In this document: piece by piece, positions 10,690 through 22,929 of the stretch
Layout of the letters: every line of letters starts with the position of its first letter
Position numbering within the stretch: position 1 is the stretch's first letter
NCBI GenBank assembly: GCA_023055425.1
Contig: JALGPY010000004.1
Span: 21,041,718-21,105,717, forward strand
Source: Linanthus parryae
Taxonomy: Eukaryota > Streptophyta > Magnoliopsida > Ericales > Polemoniaceae
Length of the DNA stretch: 64,000 bases
Direction of reading: 5' to 3'
Program-made: the position numbers and the translations under genes
The notes under the pieces: generated by a model
The model's input: the letters and a program-made list of their open reading frames with translations, nothing else
The model's database searches: none
Told to the model about the DNA's origin: nothing

Positions 10690-11011
10690 CTCCATGGCCA
10701 TCACGGACGCATGTACTTGACAATCAGAAACGGCTAGGAGGTCGCATGTGACACAGTAATTGTCCCACAAAACCAACAAACCACCGCCAAATGCGTCCAG
10801 GTTAGCAACGACTTGCCCGTCATAGCCAAGGCTCGCACACAAGATCTTTTCCTTGTCTCCCCGATCGTTCTTTCCGTGGTGAAAACAATATTGGGATTAT
10901 GCAAAGTCATCTTTTCTTTGAAATCTTCCAGAACCCAGTTGGGTCTGCTTCAACATGATTCCACAACAAAACTTTAATCGAATAATTTACCGCAGTCGTG
11001 CATGGCTCCAT
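10690..11011 (-). pseudogene. LINE (non-LTR retrotransposon) endonuclease N-terminus, decayed
   Basis: On the minus strand from 11011 the pieces read IKVLLWNHVEADPTG, then after a frameshift FKEKMTLHNPNIVFTTE, then GYDGQVVANLDAFGGGLLVLW. These follow the order of the APE-type endonuclease that starts ORF2 of plant L1 elements (start MKxLxWNxxG, then HNPxIxxxxET, then G..GGxWLLW). At least two frameshifts break it. Reverse transcriptase is not recognised downstream (toward lower coordinates), so the copy is truncated or too decayed to see. Confidence 0.7.
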
Positions 11012-12288
11012 TTTTTCCCCAACCACCAGCCAATTATTTGGTATTAGAGTGTTTAAGTACTAACCTGTGCACATGAATTCCACAATTACATTAGATTTTG
11101 GTGCATCAAGGCATAAGACAGTGACATCTTCATCTTGTGTTTGGAAACGTCCTAGCCAACACGACCTTGTTGGTTTTTCCTCTATCGGACCTTGATTCTC
11201 TTGTAAAGGTATTACTTATTTCTTCAATTTTTCTTCTTTTTTGGCTACAATGGAGGTTAAGGCATCCCGAGTGAAAATAGTTTTCTCCACGCTCTTGCAC
11301 AAAATCCATCAGTCCATTGAGCGTACACGGGGGCCTGTCATCTGAATCAAAACTAAAGAGTTTTCTATGTTAGGAGATGGAACGAACGGAACAACCTGGC
11401 ACTATGATTCTATCACAGAGCCCTACAAGGTTGTTGAGTCATATGTGCACTCTTATATATGCTTTGATTGGGTGTTGCACTGGGATTGAACAAAACAAAC
11501 TCGTCCATGTATGTATGTAACGATTTTACAGGTTGGTTAATAGCATGAACACTACATTTATTGAGTAGTGAAAGAGTTGGGTTGTTAACACAATTTCACA
11601 TGTGTGTTCGAACCCCAGTTCGGGGTGGTGGAGGCATTAACGAAGGTTTGTGGGCATGAATTATTTTCAAATTCTAACTTCGTTAAAATAATTCAACCCT
11701 GATTACTAACTGTTTCTAAATCTAACTGTAAAGAATTATAGATACCAAAAATATCTCGATGATACCCCGACCCCTAGGTGAGGGCGTCTCCAATATCAAA
11801 ATGAATGATTATGTAATTTTACCACTTTTTTAATGATTCATACCATGGTTTTGTAATACAAGATCCAATAGTGTAAAATATTTCTACGATCATAGTAAGA
11901 ATATAGCTCATTAACTAAGGATAAATTACATGGTGAAAGAAGGTGAGAAGACTTGCTTTCCCAATTTGCATGACCGCCATCTTATTAGATTTTAGTTTTT
12001 TCATATTAATCTTTTTGTATTGCATAACATTGGGATATTCGTAAATTGCTGCCTATGTTAAATTGTGTATTGGAATTTTATTGTAAAATTGTTCCTCAAA
12101 AATTCCCAAGATGTTGCGACCCATGCTGCTTCATACTTATTTCTCCATAAATCATTATTGTCTCATAGTTTAATTTGATTATTTCTTATAAACATGAAAT
12201 AATTTATTTCTTTTATTGGCAGAGATGTGTAGAAACTCTTTCACATCTATAGATTAGGCTTTGTAATTTGGGAACACCTGTCAGATAA
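11012..12288. other. Mostly unrecognised sequence; SINE-like piece inside
   Basis: Minus-strand frames near 11070-11350 look faintly coding (for example DEDVTVLCLDAPKSN) and may be LINE ORF1 or the segment before the endonuclease, but I could not assign them. Apart from the tRNA-like piece at 11570-11690, nothing else was recognised. Confidence 0.4.
11570..11690 (+). mobile_element. Possible tRNA-derived SINE
   Basis: A B-box-like GTTCGAACCCC at about 11609-11619 follows an A-box-like TGAGTAGTGAAAGAG by about 40 bases, the spacing of an RNA polymerase III promoter. A loop-like TGTTAACACA lies between them where an anticodon would sit. Acceptor-stem pairing is not preserved, so a functional tRNA gene is unlikely. 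Ends and target duplications were not identified. Confidence 0.3.
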
Positions 12289-12600
12289 CAGGGTGTTAAG
12301 AACCGTGTCCGGCCACACAATGTTGACCCTAACAATACTTTTTTACCTTGTGTCCCTTACAAGTCGACCTGTTTAGACAAGCTACAGTTGCGTCTTAACC
12401 CGGTTGCCGCCGACTTCCGTTGGTTAAAAAAGGCTACAATTGTGTGAGGCAAAGTCAAACTAGTCATGTTAGGGTTGTAAGGGTTGACACTAGCACGACA
12501 CCATTATCGTTCAGTGATTATCGAGTTGACCCATTTTTTTACCAGGCTAATTTTGTGTCAGGGTATTTCAATCACGTCGGGTTGGTTTTTTGACATCCTA
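12289..12600. mobile_element. Possible hAT-like MITE
   Basis: The left end CAGGGTGTTAAGAACCGTGTCC and the reverse complement of the right end, TAGGATGTCAAAAAACCAACCC, share YAGGRTGTYAARAACC. The interior is about 310 bp, with internal inverted pieces such as GTTGACCCTAAC and GTTAGGGTTGTAAGGGTTGAC. No 8-bp target duplication was found, so the element may be decayed or its borders misplaced. Confidence 0.35.
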
Positions 12601-13961
12601 TTTTTTTAAACAAAACTCTTTGAAATTCACAAGCCGACATTTCTTTTCAAACGCATTAAACTACTGTGAGTCCTCATATGCAACCAAAATTACAATGGGT
12701 GAAACAAACATGGACCATAGTTCAATACTAATCACGCCAACATTAATTTCTAAATTTTAAAGAAGAAAGAGTCAGCAACTATTGCTTCAAACGACTTCTG
12801 ATCATTTTTACGCTCCACCATCACCACCAGTCGACTTAATTGTCGTTCCACAGCCATTAACGGGGGCAACGAGATGTGTGAAGATAATAATGCGCCTATC
12901 ATAATTGCAAAATTCGGCCTCCATAATAAATTCACAGAGAAAATGCAAAACCATGTGAGGCATAACGTCATACTTTTGTGGTAGATTACTAACTTATTGT
13001 AGACATTAATCGCACTTAGGCAGTAGTTGATTGCCATTTCGCGGAAGAGAACCACTCATAGACTATAGTTGGCCGCCCTTTGGTGCAAAAGAACCGCTCT
13101 CAAGCCTCTATTTAGCCGCCCTAAGGAGGAAGAGAACAGCTACTAGGTAGTATTTTACCATCTTTACAGGAACAAAACCACTCTTAGGCGGTATTAACTG
13201 AAAATGCATAAGTGAAACAATAACAAGTTAAGGAAACGAGAGGAAGAACTTGGGCCTCGCCGGCGGCGAACTCCTATGATAAATTGAATGAATAAAACTG
13301 CAAGTGATTATTTTGGAGAGATATCAAAAGAGGGTTATAGAATAAGGTATTTGAGATTTTTAATCCCAAACAAACCTGAGTATGTATTGGGGTCTTTTTT
13401 TAGATTAATTAAATATTAAGTCATATTTTTGTATAACAGCCAATCAGAGTACAAGAAAGAAGGACACTATGCATGTACCAGGTCAATACATTAAGTATGC
13501 CAAAACCATAGAAGCAAAGTCATTTACATATATCTCGGTCATCCCAACTTATCCTATCTCTAGATATTTCCCCCGGCTCTTTTGCGATTTCACCAAGGAG
13601 ACGAGCTGATTTTGATTTTTTGTGGTCTTCATTGTAAAGAAAAAAACCCAAGCTCTCTAACTATACTGCTGATTGAATCAACTGATTGGATTAGTGGGGT
13701 TCGTGGCACAACTCTTATCTTTGTATCTTCTTTGTCTCAGCCTCTCTATTGAAAGTAAAGAAAATATATGCCGCTCAAGAATCCTCCCATTACATCAAAT
13801 TTAAAATCAAGAACAACAGTGTCTCTCTCTTCCTCTCAAAACGTGTATATGGGTTCTTGTTGCATTCTCTCTCTATAACTTCTATTTTTTTGAGAAAAAA
13901 CGTGCCGGATGGGAATAAGCATAATTGCGATCGGAACGGCTGGCAAAGCTGGGGAAACTAC
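12601..13961. other. No gene recognised; short diverged repeats
   Basis: At 13045-13195 four diverged units of about 45 bp contain AGAACCRCTC and GCCGCCC-like pieces, reminiscent of subterminal repeats of a DNA transposon, but no ends were found. Upstream of the LTR at 13962 a short open frame (MGISIIAIGTAGKAGETT from 13909) is cut by the LTR; it may be a host exon start but I do not recognise it. Confidence 0.4.
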
Positions 13962-15523
13962 TGATAACTCTCTATTAGAGTTATATTTCTTGCACATTTT
14001 ATACCGTTTTGCGTATTTTTCGGGTTGATAATCTTAATTTTATAGTACGAATAGAGAGAAATATAGCATGCATGAGCATTTGACCATAAATGTGTAATCC
14101 GGGCGTTTCTTGTGTAGTTTCGAGCTATTTTTGTCACAATTGATCTTCCGTGATGTTTCGTGTCGTGCTTTTCAGGAAAAAGGAGCTTGGAGACGTGTAT
14201 CAGAAAGAGGAAACGAACTTCGTAAGCACGAGAAGGCTCAAGAGCATGTCGGAGTTGAAGCTGAGAAAAGAGAGGTTATCTGTAATTCGTGGGAATTATA
14301 GTTCCAATTCCCACAAATTAGAAATAAGTTACTGATTGCAGATTGGTGTTTACTGTAATTCGTGGGAATTAAAATGTAATTCGCATGAATTAGACTGTAA
14401 TTCGGAGGAATTGCATTTATAATTCCCACGAATTAGAAACAGTGCTTGGACGAAAAGTTTTGGGGTCAGAGTGTTATTTTGAATAATAGGCTATGGGATT
14501 CAATTCTGGGAGGTCTAATAATGACCTAGGGAGCAGAAAATTGGACCACACACAACAGGGAGCACCGTGAAGCAAAAGAAGGTTGGAGACGAATCTTGGA
14601 GCGCGAAGATCATCAATCTTTCAAGATTTTAGTGTTTGATATCATCTTCTTCATCTTTTTCTATGATTATGGATCTTTTGATTATGCTAAACAAGTTTAT
14701 GTCTAGCTAAACTCTCTTTTCTAGATAATCTATGGAGAACTAGGGTTTTGATTAGGATTTTTCGGATTATGATTTGATTCATGCTTTTAGCTTAAATCTA
14801 TGTTTATGGTTGGATTATTCATTGTGTTCTTGTTCTTATCTTGTGTGCTTGGCTTGATCACCCTTAGCATGCTTGTTACCTAGGTAGTTGCACGATTGTG
14901 AACTAATCCGGGTGTGGTAAGAACACAATTTACATTCTTGTAGTTCTTAGAGACCGAGAGAAGAAAAGAACTTGAGTGACCGAGTGTGGGTTGTTTCGGT
15001 TGGGATTGGTTAGGTGTTAGTGAAAGCGGTGGACCGATAGGACCCGGTGAATGGACCTAACAAGCCCACTAGAGTGGAACGGTAAGCGTAGGTGGACGGA
15101 AAGGACCCGAATTTAACCGTAAAGAAAATTTACATGAGATCGATAGAAGAGTGTAATGAGTGTGACCCGGTATAATCAATCATAGCTACAGTGTCTTAAG
15201 CTTAGTCCGAAAATCATATTCAACCTTAGGGCCCCTAGATTATCTAGTTCTTCTCCATAATCGTATCAATCACAAGTATTTTCTTTTAAACTGAAAATCA
15301 TAAATGATAGTTAACTTAGTTGTTATTTAGTTTAAGTCACTTGTTTGTGGGTGTCGAACCTTCAAATCAAACACTTTTTATGGGTTACTTAGGTATAATA
15401 AATTTAATTCTTAATTAGCTAATAATCGTCTATTTACCTTTGGTTCGATATTCGGATATGTAAAATACTCAGCTTACTACTTGACCGTACGCTTGCGTTT
15501 AAACGCGTTAGTAAATCGCGTCA
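13962..15523 (+). repeat. LTR of gypsy element E
   Basis: It starts TGATAACTCTCTATTAGAGTTA, which contains a 7-bp stem (TAACTCT/AGAGTTA), and ends AAATCGCGTCA just before a primer-binding site. The 3' half (14580-15523) is related to the LTRs of the dominant family: shared blocks include ATGTCTAGCTAAACTC, GGAGAACTAGGGTTT and CCTAGATTATCTAGTTCTTCTCCATA. The 5' half is unrelated. At 14279-14446 an 18-bp unit, TGTAATTCGTGGGAATTA and variants, occurs six times in both orientations. The matching second LTR is not in the window. Confidence 0.8.
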
Positions 15524-15529
15524 AGTTTT

Positions 15530-15547
15530 TGGCCCCGTTGCCAGGGA
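15530..15547 (+). other. Primer-binding site of element E
   Basis: TGGCCCCGTTGCCAGGGA lies six bases after the LTR end. It differs at two positions from TGGCGCCGTTGCCGGGGA, the tRNA-Asp-type site known from Athila-like plant gypsy elements and found intact at 50450. Confidence 0.8.
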
Positions 15548-15663
15548 ATTAAACGGTTATTTTAGTTTAGTTAAAAATTAATTTAGGATACGTTTTTTAT
15601 TTTTTTTATTTGCTATTGTGGTTTCTCATTTGTATTTGGATCTGCTTCTCAGGTATTCAGTGT

Positions 15664-17223
15664 ATGCCCCGGATGCCCACTCACCTTGTGCCCCCACTTG
15701 AAGAACCAGAGCAGTTATTCAAGTACCAAAGGAGAATACAGAAACAGAGTGCCATGGGCGAACAATTAAAAAACACGCAACTCAATCAGCGGTCGGAAGA
15801 GCTGTCTAAGCAGCTAAATGATCGTAATTCCCAGACACCGCACAACAAGTCTGGGCAGGCTATTGTGTAGAATTTTCAGTCATCCACTTTGATATTAAGC
15901 CTGCAATTATTTAGACGGTAACCATTCAGTTCCAATTATATGGGAGCAGGGATGAAGACCCCAATGAATTTATTGGTAGGTAAATGCGTACATAAAGACT
16001 ACCAACTACAAGGATGTGACAGCAGAGGCGTTGAAGCTCATTCTTTTTCCTTACTGTCTGAAGGGTGCAGCTGAGAAGTGGCTTTAGTCAAGAGCTCATG
16101 ATTCGATCACTATATGGGCTCAATGTGTGGATGAGTTCATGACCAAGATTTATCCAGTTCAATGGGTGATTGAGTTACACGGTGATATTCTCGGGTTTCA
16201 GCAACATGCCGATGAAACCGTGGTTGATGCATGGGATCGTTTTATGCATTTGATCAGGAAGTGCCCAAATCATGATTTTGGGGATTAAAAAGTTTTGCAG
16301 GTCTTCTATCATGGTCTAGAACCTCACAACCAGGAGCTGGTTAATAGAGAATCTAGTGGTAATTTTCAGTACTCTGTTGACAAATAAAGAGCTTATGCGC
16401 TCATGGAGGACTCACAACTTTATGATTCTATGAGATTTTCGGCATTGCCTGAACCTAAGGTTGATGAGTGGAAGACTGGGATCTATCAGATGGTATCTGA
16501 CTTAGCCAAGCATGTGTATCAGGACAAGAAGCTAGTTGCAAGGGTAGACGAGCAGGAATTTGATTCAGCCTTGGCCTAGATTGCAAGTCAAGATGTGAAC
16601 TTTGTGGGGGCACAAGGACAACGGAAGAATTGGAACCGAGGGAAATACAGAATGGGCACAACAGATCATCCAGGTTTCAGGTATGGGGATCAGTCTGGAT
16701 CTATATACGCACCGGGGTTTCAGCACATGCCACAAGCACCAATTTCACAGGGTCCACCACGAGCTGTTGCAATACAAAACCCAGAGATTGATGTACTTAC
16801 TAAGGCGTTAACACACCTTAGTAACAACATGAACGATATGACCAACAACATAAACAATATGACCACGACAATCAATGTTGTGTATTTTGAGTTGCAAGCT
16901 ATGAAGACTTCTCTTCGTTCATTAGAGGTTCAAGTTGGGCAAATTGCAACGCAATTATCTGATAGAGTACCTGTCTCCCTACCGTCGGACACAGAGAATG
17001 TGCGCCAGGTAAATGCCATTACCACTAACAGCGGGATTTCGTTGACTGATCCACCATACCCGAGCCATGCCAAAGCTGAAGCATCAAAGGCTAAGGAGCA
17101 TGAGGTCTTTGATTTTGAGACGACACCTATCATGGTCCCCCAATCAATGGCATGACTCCACATGATGAGGAAAAGTCCAATGAGGTATTACCACCATCCC
17201 CTTCTTCTAAAGATGTACCTTTT
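15664..17223 (+). pseudogene. Gypsy gag of element E, truncated
   Basis: The ATG at 15664 opens MPRMPTHLVPPLEEPEQLF, followed by a Gln/Asn-rich stretch and a stop at 15870. Capsid core pieces follow in shifting frames: DEDPNEFIG, LKLILFPYCLKGAAEKW, WAQCVDEFMTKIYP, and WDRFMHLIRKCPNHDF, the Retrotrans_gag pattern of Athila/Tat-type elements. Several TAG and TAA codons lie in place of Trp or Gln. The C-terminal part (16595-17155) is open: it has an Asn/Met-rich repeat (NNMNDMTNNINNMTTTIN), LRSLEVQVGQIATQLSD, NAITTNSGISLTDPPYP, and KAKEHEVFDFETTPIMVPQS. The last piece is shared with the dominant family. The gene is cut at 17223 by an antisense LTR. Confidence 0.85.
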
Positions 17224-18747
17224 TGACATGCTTTCTTACGTGTTACCGCAAGTGCACGGTTCAAGTAATATAGGGTAGTATTTCAACCCCGTGTTATCGA
17301 TCGCACGAGGACAATCACGAGATTATTTAGTTAAAATCTTAATTTAGAGTTAAACTAACCGGGAGGAATGTTTGATAGTCTAAGAGTTTGCCACCCCCAA
17401 ACAAGTGGTTGTATTGAAATAATGAAAAGACAATGTTTTTGGATTTTATAATTAAACACGGCTTAAACAAATATGTAAAAAGACTAGGCGATCTATGGAT
17501 CACCTAGGGTTGCTAGAAAATTTCGTATATTGTATTGAAACAAGATAATCCTAATTCAGTTATGCCAGGTAACTAGTCACTAGGATCTTCTCTCGATCTC
17601 ACGCAGTCCTACGTCACAGTCTACTACAGGTCCTGTCGGTCCACTGTCGTCTACCAAATGGCCAATCATATTCAAATCACCTCTTAGTCTCATTGATTAA
17701 GGATCGTGTTCATGTTCTCTATCACCCTAGACCAAGTCTCTTTCAAGCACTCCACCAAAGTACTAGCAATTTCGGGTAGCTACTCCATTGTTGCTAAGAT
17801 TGAAGCATCAAACATGAACAATAACTAGGATGGATTAAAAATTAAGAACACATAATCATGAAAAAAAATAATTCTCTAATGGCCATTCATCTCATAATTT
17901 AGGTGTGTCAATAACCCTAGTTCAACAATACACCAAAATACTTGAAGAATCGTCACAATCATGAATCCAAAACATGTATCAATCTCAATAATCCGGAAAA
18001 ATAAAGTCTAACATAACCCTAGGCTCTCCATAGAGCCTATAAAAGAATCTAGTTTCTCATGGCAATGAAAAGATAAAAACAAGTTTCTCCTTAGATAATG
18101 AAAGAGAAGAAAAGAAGTGATCAAACGGTGAAATCGCCGAAGAGTAGACAAATCTGGGCAATCCCCAAGCTCCAAGATGCTCCCCAATGGTTTCCCGTCG
18201 CTCTCCTCCTTATTCTTGACTCCCTATATGCGTGAATGGTCATTATTTCCGTCCTTAGGTCGTCCTTCCTTCATAACCCGCAGAAGTCTTCAGTAATTGC
18301 ACAATAACCCCCTGAAATCAGCTTCTGACTTCAATTGTCCATATCGTTGTCGTCTGAACTCGGATTTAGCTCCGTGACCTATCGTTAGAAAGCTCTCGGA
18401 GTCTACTTTCGTATGGAACTGATCTCAGCCTCAAATTATTTGTATAAATCCAGATAGGATCAAAATAGTGCAGACTGGTCATCCAAGCTCCTCCAATTCG
18501 GCTTCTCTTCACTCCACTTGAGCTCCCGTTGTTTCCGAAGTTCGTTCCATGCCTACTATCAATCGATTAGCATCCGTTCCTGACAAGACAACATGAACAA
18601 ACATACCAAGGGATTATATTTGACAAATAGCAATGAAACAAGTGATAAAACGACCTTTATTCCCTAACTTTGGGCTCAAATCATTCTCAAATACCTATTA
18701 ACATGTGGTAAATTTTTAAGAATTATAGCCACTAAAAGGTGCTATCA
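17224..18747 (-). repeat. Antisense 3' LTR of the dominant gypsy family
   Basis: On the minus strand it starts TGATAGCACCTTTTAG right after a polypurine tract (GTGTGGGGGAGTT, at 18748-18760) and ends GCATGTCA at 17224. It is related along its whole length to LTRs at 31680, 48897 and 55962 but more diverged. Because the polypurine tract adjoins its start, it is the 3' LTR of an antisense copy whose body continues to the right. It sits in the gag of element E. Confidence 0.85.
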
Positions 18748-19957
18748 AACTCCCCCACACTTACTCTCTTGCTCGTCTTGAGCAACAATGAAGCACATAA
18801 CCCCCACACTTGAGACCCTGCATACGTACCACAACCAAACTAATGCATACCCACCGCTTTGCATACGTAACTTTCCGCTAGCCAACACGACTCACGACTC
18901 AATACACAAAGACACGACTATGAAAACTACATGATATGTACAATGCAACTCAAGTATGTACAATGCAAGGAATTAAAGAACATATTTTTTTTTCTTTTCT
19001 TGTTAGAGATTGGGCAATCTCAAAGAACAAACCGGCATGTCATTAGGCTCTCACATCCCCTAGAAGATTATATAACTTTGGTGATCAGTAGAACTTGCAG
19101 CCAGTTTCATCAGACAGAACGGGCACAAACACAAAATAAGTTGCTTTCGCACACTCGTCAAACGTATCCCTAGCACTTACCATCCGAGCTATTTATCCAT
19201 GGGTTTCAATTGTTGACGGCTTTAGGACAGGTAGGATAGGATATTTAGAAGCGCAGTCCTAGACATCATGATATAACTCACAAAAACCCATTCTCACACT
19301 CCCTCACAAAAATTCAAGGAATCCCACCGAATCTAACTACTCCGGCCCTCATCCCTCAATGTTGGTGTAACGCCGTTCTCGCGGCCACAAATGTTAAGAA
19401 GTGATCAAAGATTCATAGTTCATCTCCTCAGTCTTCACGAAGTTCAATCTCAGCTCTGTTTTTCATTCATTTCCATTTCCACACAAATAAGCACATGGAG
19501 CTCATAGTAGTAGCAAATATCCGAGGAGACCAATCCGTCAAATCAAATAACGTAGGGGTGAAATGTGTCAAATCAAATGTGTAATCACCTTAAATGTAGA
19601 CACCCCCACACTCGATGTAAAGCATAGCTCGAACCCGGTAGTCAATGTGTAGACGTGCTAATTCCAACCAATCCTCCTCATCACCTAAGATGTAGAAAAT
19701 ATGAATGAATTGCAAGCACGTCCTCCTATAAGATCAACCAACCCCTACCCCATGACGTGCGGAAAAAGTATGGCGCACTACGACACTCCACCTGTGATCG
19801 TGGTGTATGGACACGACTCACCGCCACACCAAAGTGTGCTGCCGTCTCTAACTCACCCTCACATCCCCTCACAAGATGACATGTAAGAATGTCCACTCAA
19901 TATGTATCAAATCAGCTCACCCTCATCGAACCTCCCTGACTCAACTCCCTCTATCAT
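18748..19957 (-). other. Antisense 3' non-coding internal region of the same gypsy copy
   Basis: The reverse complement matches the post-protease non-coding stretch seen before LTRs at 31680 and 48897: the CAAGACGAGCAAGAGAG block, the GTCAACAATTGAAACCC block with the ATAAATAGCTCGGATGGTA block, and the GTGTGGCGGTGA block. Homology stops abruptly at about 19957, after the CTCCCTCTATCAT block, where unrelated sequence begins. The gag-protease part of this copy is absent. Confidence 0.75.
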
Positions 19958-20093
19958 CGAACCTCCCCCTATGCTCTTCCGTATGCTCACCACCCCTCCC
20001 TCTTCTTCTTCTCTCTCACCCTCGTCTTTTTTTTGATAAAATCTCTCACCTGCGCCCGCTATCGGATGTTGCTGTCCCTTTCCTTGCGGATGT

Positions 20094-20455
20094 ACTCTCT
20101 GTGCTCGCCCTCGCCTTCGGATCTCTCTCTTGCGCTGATGCAACTCTAACCAATCAACATGTAATCTCTCCACTCTCTGGAATCTCCCTCGGATCTTGAC
20201 GTTTGCAATTTTCGGGGTTGTGAAATCGGGGTTAATCGAATTTGTCCACTTGTTATGAAATTGGGGGCATGACGATGCTTTCTAATTAGGGCTAATCGAC
20301 TTGTTCAACGAGCCTGACCTGAGGCAGGACTTTGTTATCTGTACGCTAAGAGGTGATTAGTATACTCATTATATTTCAGATAAATTCTGGGATTATTTGA
20401 TTGTTGTCTTCTTTTCACTTTATTATTAATTAGGGTTCCTTTTGTTCAAATATTC
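20094..20455 (+). repeat. Gene-derived repeat, left copy (pair at 58080-58430)
   Basis: This segment matches the reverse complement of about 58080-58430. Shared blocks are CTGTGTGCTCGCCC-like sequence, GTAATCTCTC, TTTTCGGGGTTGTGAAATCGGGG/GATTTTGGGGTTGTGAAATTTGGGG, ATTAGGGYTA, AGCTAAGAGGT and TTCCTTTTGTTCA. It looks like a 5' UTR exon followed by the start of an intron: pyrimidine-rich sequence, then GTAATCTC, then T-rich sequence. Confidence 0.65.
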
Positions 20456-20596
20456 ATCTGTGGGAGCTATTCGATTTACTTGTTGTGTAGAGTGCTTCTT
20501 TGAATTTTATAGTGTGATCTGCGTTTGTTGAATTTGTTTAATTGATGATGGTGATCCTTTTTATGTAAATCAGAGAGCTAAGCTGATGGGAAAACA

Positions 20597-21123
20597 TGGA
20601 GGCGACGTACCCAAAGGTGTAGCGGGTTCTTCGCCCCCAAGAAGCGATCAAGGAGGTGTTTGTTAAAGAAATTGAGGTATTTTAATGCTAAACCATCAAT
20701 GATTTACATGGTTGAAAGGTCTTTTTGTTCTTTAAACTTCAGGCTGAATGATTGAATTGGACTGAAATTGAGTGACAATGCTGCTTTCAATGCCACTGGT
20801 TGTTTTCTTAAATGGTTACTAGCCTACTACTGGTTGAATATAGTCTTATACTTATGCCTTCATGTGCTAGTTCCTCGTTAGAGTTCCTTACATAAGGGTA
20901 TTGTAAAAGAATGTATCATGTGGATGTATCATATATCAAATCATAATGAAAATAGAAGTTTTAGTTTTACATTTGTCATTTCTTCACATAGGTTGTGTCA
21001 CCCAATCAGTTCGGGTTGCATGCGGGTGGTTCAAACAAACATCCACCTAAGTACATATTTTTGGAGAATGGGAATACTCTTCGTGATGTGCTGAACCATA
21101 GTTGTCAAAATCGAGTGATTTAA
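20597..21123 (+). pseudogene. Two exon-like pieces of a TDBD-type (Tify-binding) protein gene
   Basis: Exon-like piece 1 (20597-20676) starts MEATYPKV, has a TAG, then continues RVLRPQEAIKEVFVKEIE up to a GT donor at 20677. Exon-like piece 2 (20992-21123) follows TTCTTCACATAG and reads VVSPNQFGLHAGGSNKHPPK then YIFLENGNTLRDVLN, before a stop at 21121. The second piece resembles the C-terminal half of the plant TDBD module (typically FExHAGxxxxHPxxxIYLENG) found in nuclear regulatory proteins. The Cys-rich N-terminal half of the module is not present. The stops indicate a dead fragment, possibly carried by the Helitron whose 3' end lies at 22959. Confidence 0.5.
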
Positions 21124-22300
21124 ATGCAGGTTTGTGGTTAGTGTGGTGTTATTATTTGTATTATTGGATTGCACGAGACCATAATGGTGTAGGGTTAATC
21201 ACTTAACTCACTTGCACTACTTCAGTTTTGAGGCTGTTAAACAAACTTTCCTTTCAATCATCTTTCCCTCTTGCTTATGACGTTCATTGCGAGGAATTCA
21301 GGGTAATTTCCAGCACTGGAGCCTGAAAACAAGTACAAACATTGTTACTTTTTCATTTTTTATTATAGATGGTCCTTGTGGTGGCTAAAATGTATTATAT
21401 ATCTAAGATTTTCATAAATACAATCGTACTGATCTTAATATGCAACCATTCTTAGGACTTAGGTAGCAAGTATTGTGCGCTTGGCCGAGTTATGAGATAC
21501 TAAGTTCTTGATTATAGTTATACGCGTTTGGTTTTCCCATTACTTTCTTATGAAGTTAAGTCATATTCGTTCTGATATTCTAGGCCGCTAAAATTCAGTT
21601 AGGTTTGAGTTGTTTGTGACTAATATAAGGAGTTGACTGCATTGGTTAGGCTGTTTGTTTCTTATAACGTGCGTGATAAACCATAAAATGAATAAAAAGA
21701 TAGGAGATAAAGTTAAACCAATTAGCTATATTGGGGGATGTGGATACGTCCAAGGATAATGCTAAGAAGTGTGATGTAATTCCTATGTAATTGTGTTTCT
21801 TGCTCTTGATTTTTTTCACGGTAAACGTCTCTAAAAAAATGTCCAAAGAGGATGCTTTTTATTGTTCATCAATAACTAACCTGATTTCATAGTTTTCAGT
21901 TTCAGGTTTGGATTTCAATTTATGTGAATTGGTACTGTAAATAGAATCATCAGTTATATACTGAAATAAGAAAGTTATATAATGCGAAATTGGGAATACA
22001 TATTTGTTTTGCTTTTCAAGAGATCTCTCTTATTCTTATTCTTCCACATAGGTTATACCCCAATAAGACCTGCAGCTTACCTGGTAATATGATCCCCTTA
22101 TAACTTTGTATTATTGTAATTTTTCTTTTCTTGCCGAATCTACATTCCTGCAGCTGATACATTGTTTGCTTGAATAGTGCATGGCACGTGCACTTAGTAC
22201 GATCACTTAGTACGATCACTTGTAATAACTATTTCCTCATTTAAGTCGGCATCTGCTTTCATTACTTGAGTTGTTCACTGGTTTGTAATCTTACCCTTAG

Positions 22301-22606
22301 GAGAAGCAGATTCGCCGGAAGTTAAAGATATTTTATTCAAGGCGAAATCAGAATATCTTGAAGTCGTGGTCTTTGAGGTGCGCACTTTGAATATATATCG
22401 TATAGATTGTCTCTGCAAAAATATTTCTGCTTGGAATTTCCTGATGTCTGTTCTTTTATAGTGTGTATGATTTATGGCATTCTCATTTGTCTGAGAAAGA
22501 TGAATGGGCATCTCAAGAGACGATAGCTCATTTCCCACGTCGCTCAATTAAATCCCCCAAAAATGTGAATCCTTCAACGACTTCAAGACTGTTTATTGGT
22601 ACTTGA
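22301..22606 (+). pseudogene. Two further exon-like pieces, unknown protein
   Basis: After TTACCCTTAG the frame from 22301 reads EKQIRRKLKIFYSRRNQN and ILKSWSL up to a GTGCGC donor at 22378. After TTCTTTTATAG a second piece (22462-22606) reads VYDLWHSHLSEKDEWASQ then ETIAHFPRRSIKSPK before a TGA at 22604. Codon composition and splice-like borders suggest captured exons. I do not recognise the protein, and membership in the same gene as the TDBD-like pieces is a guess. Confidence 0.35.
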
Positions 22607-22929
22607 TGGATCATTTGGTAAATAGAATAATGCTACTGCAAAAAGTCTCCAAAGTGATTAATGACTATGTAGCCACAACTTGCTGCTAGATTTTGAAGCA
22701 TTGAACTTTATTCTGATATCTTGCTACGAGATTTTGAATAACATAGTAAACTAAAAACTGGCCTAATCGTTCAGCTTATGTAATATTGTTTTTACGTACA
22801 TTGATATCATTTATGTTATATCCTTCCCTTATATATGCATTGCCAAAAATCAAAAGAACATGAATTTTTCGCCATCTTCACTGAAAATTTGCTCTGCATT
22901 TCGACTACACAGGTCGTCGCAAAGCCACA

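Noticed and set aside
11600..11630. Functional tRNA gene
   Set aside because: Only the B-box-like arm is good. The acceptor stem and D arm do not pair, so at best it is a SINE.
13045..13195. CRISPR-like or tandem array
   Set aside because: Units are few, strongly diverged and in a plant genome; they look like transposon subterminal repeats at most.
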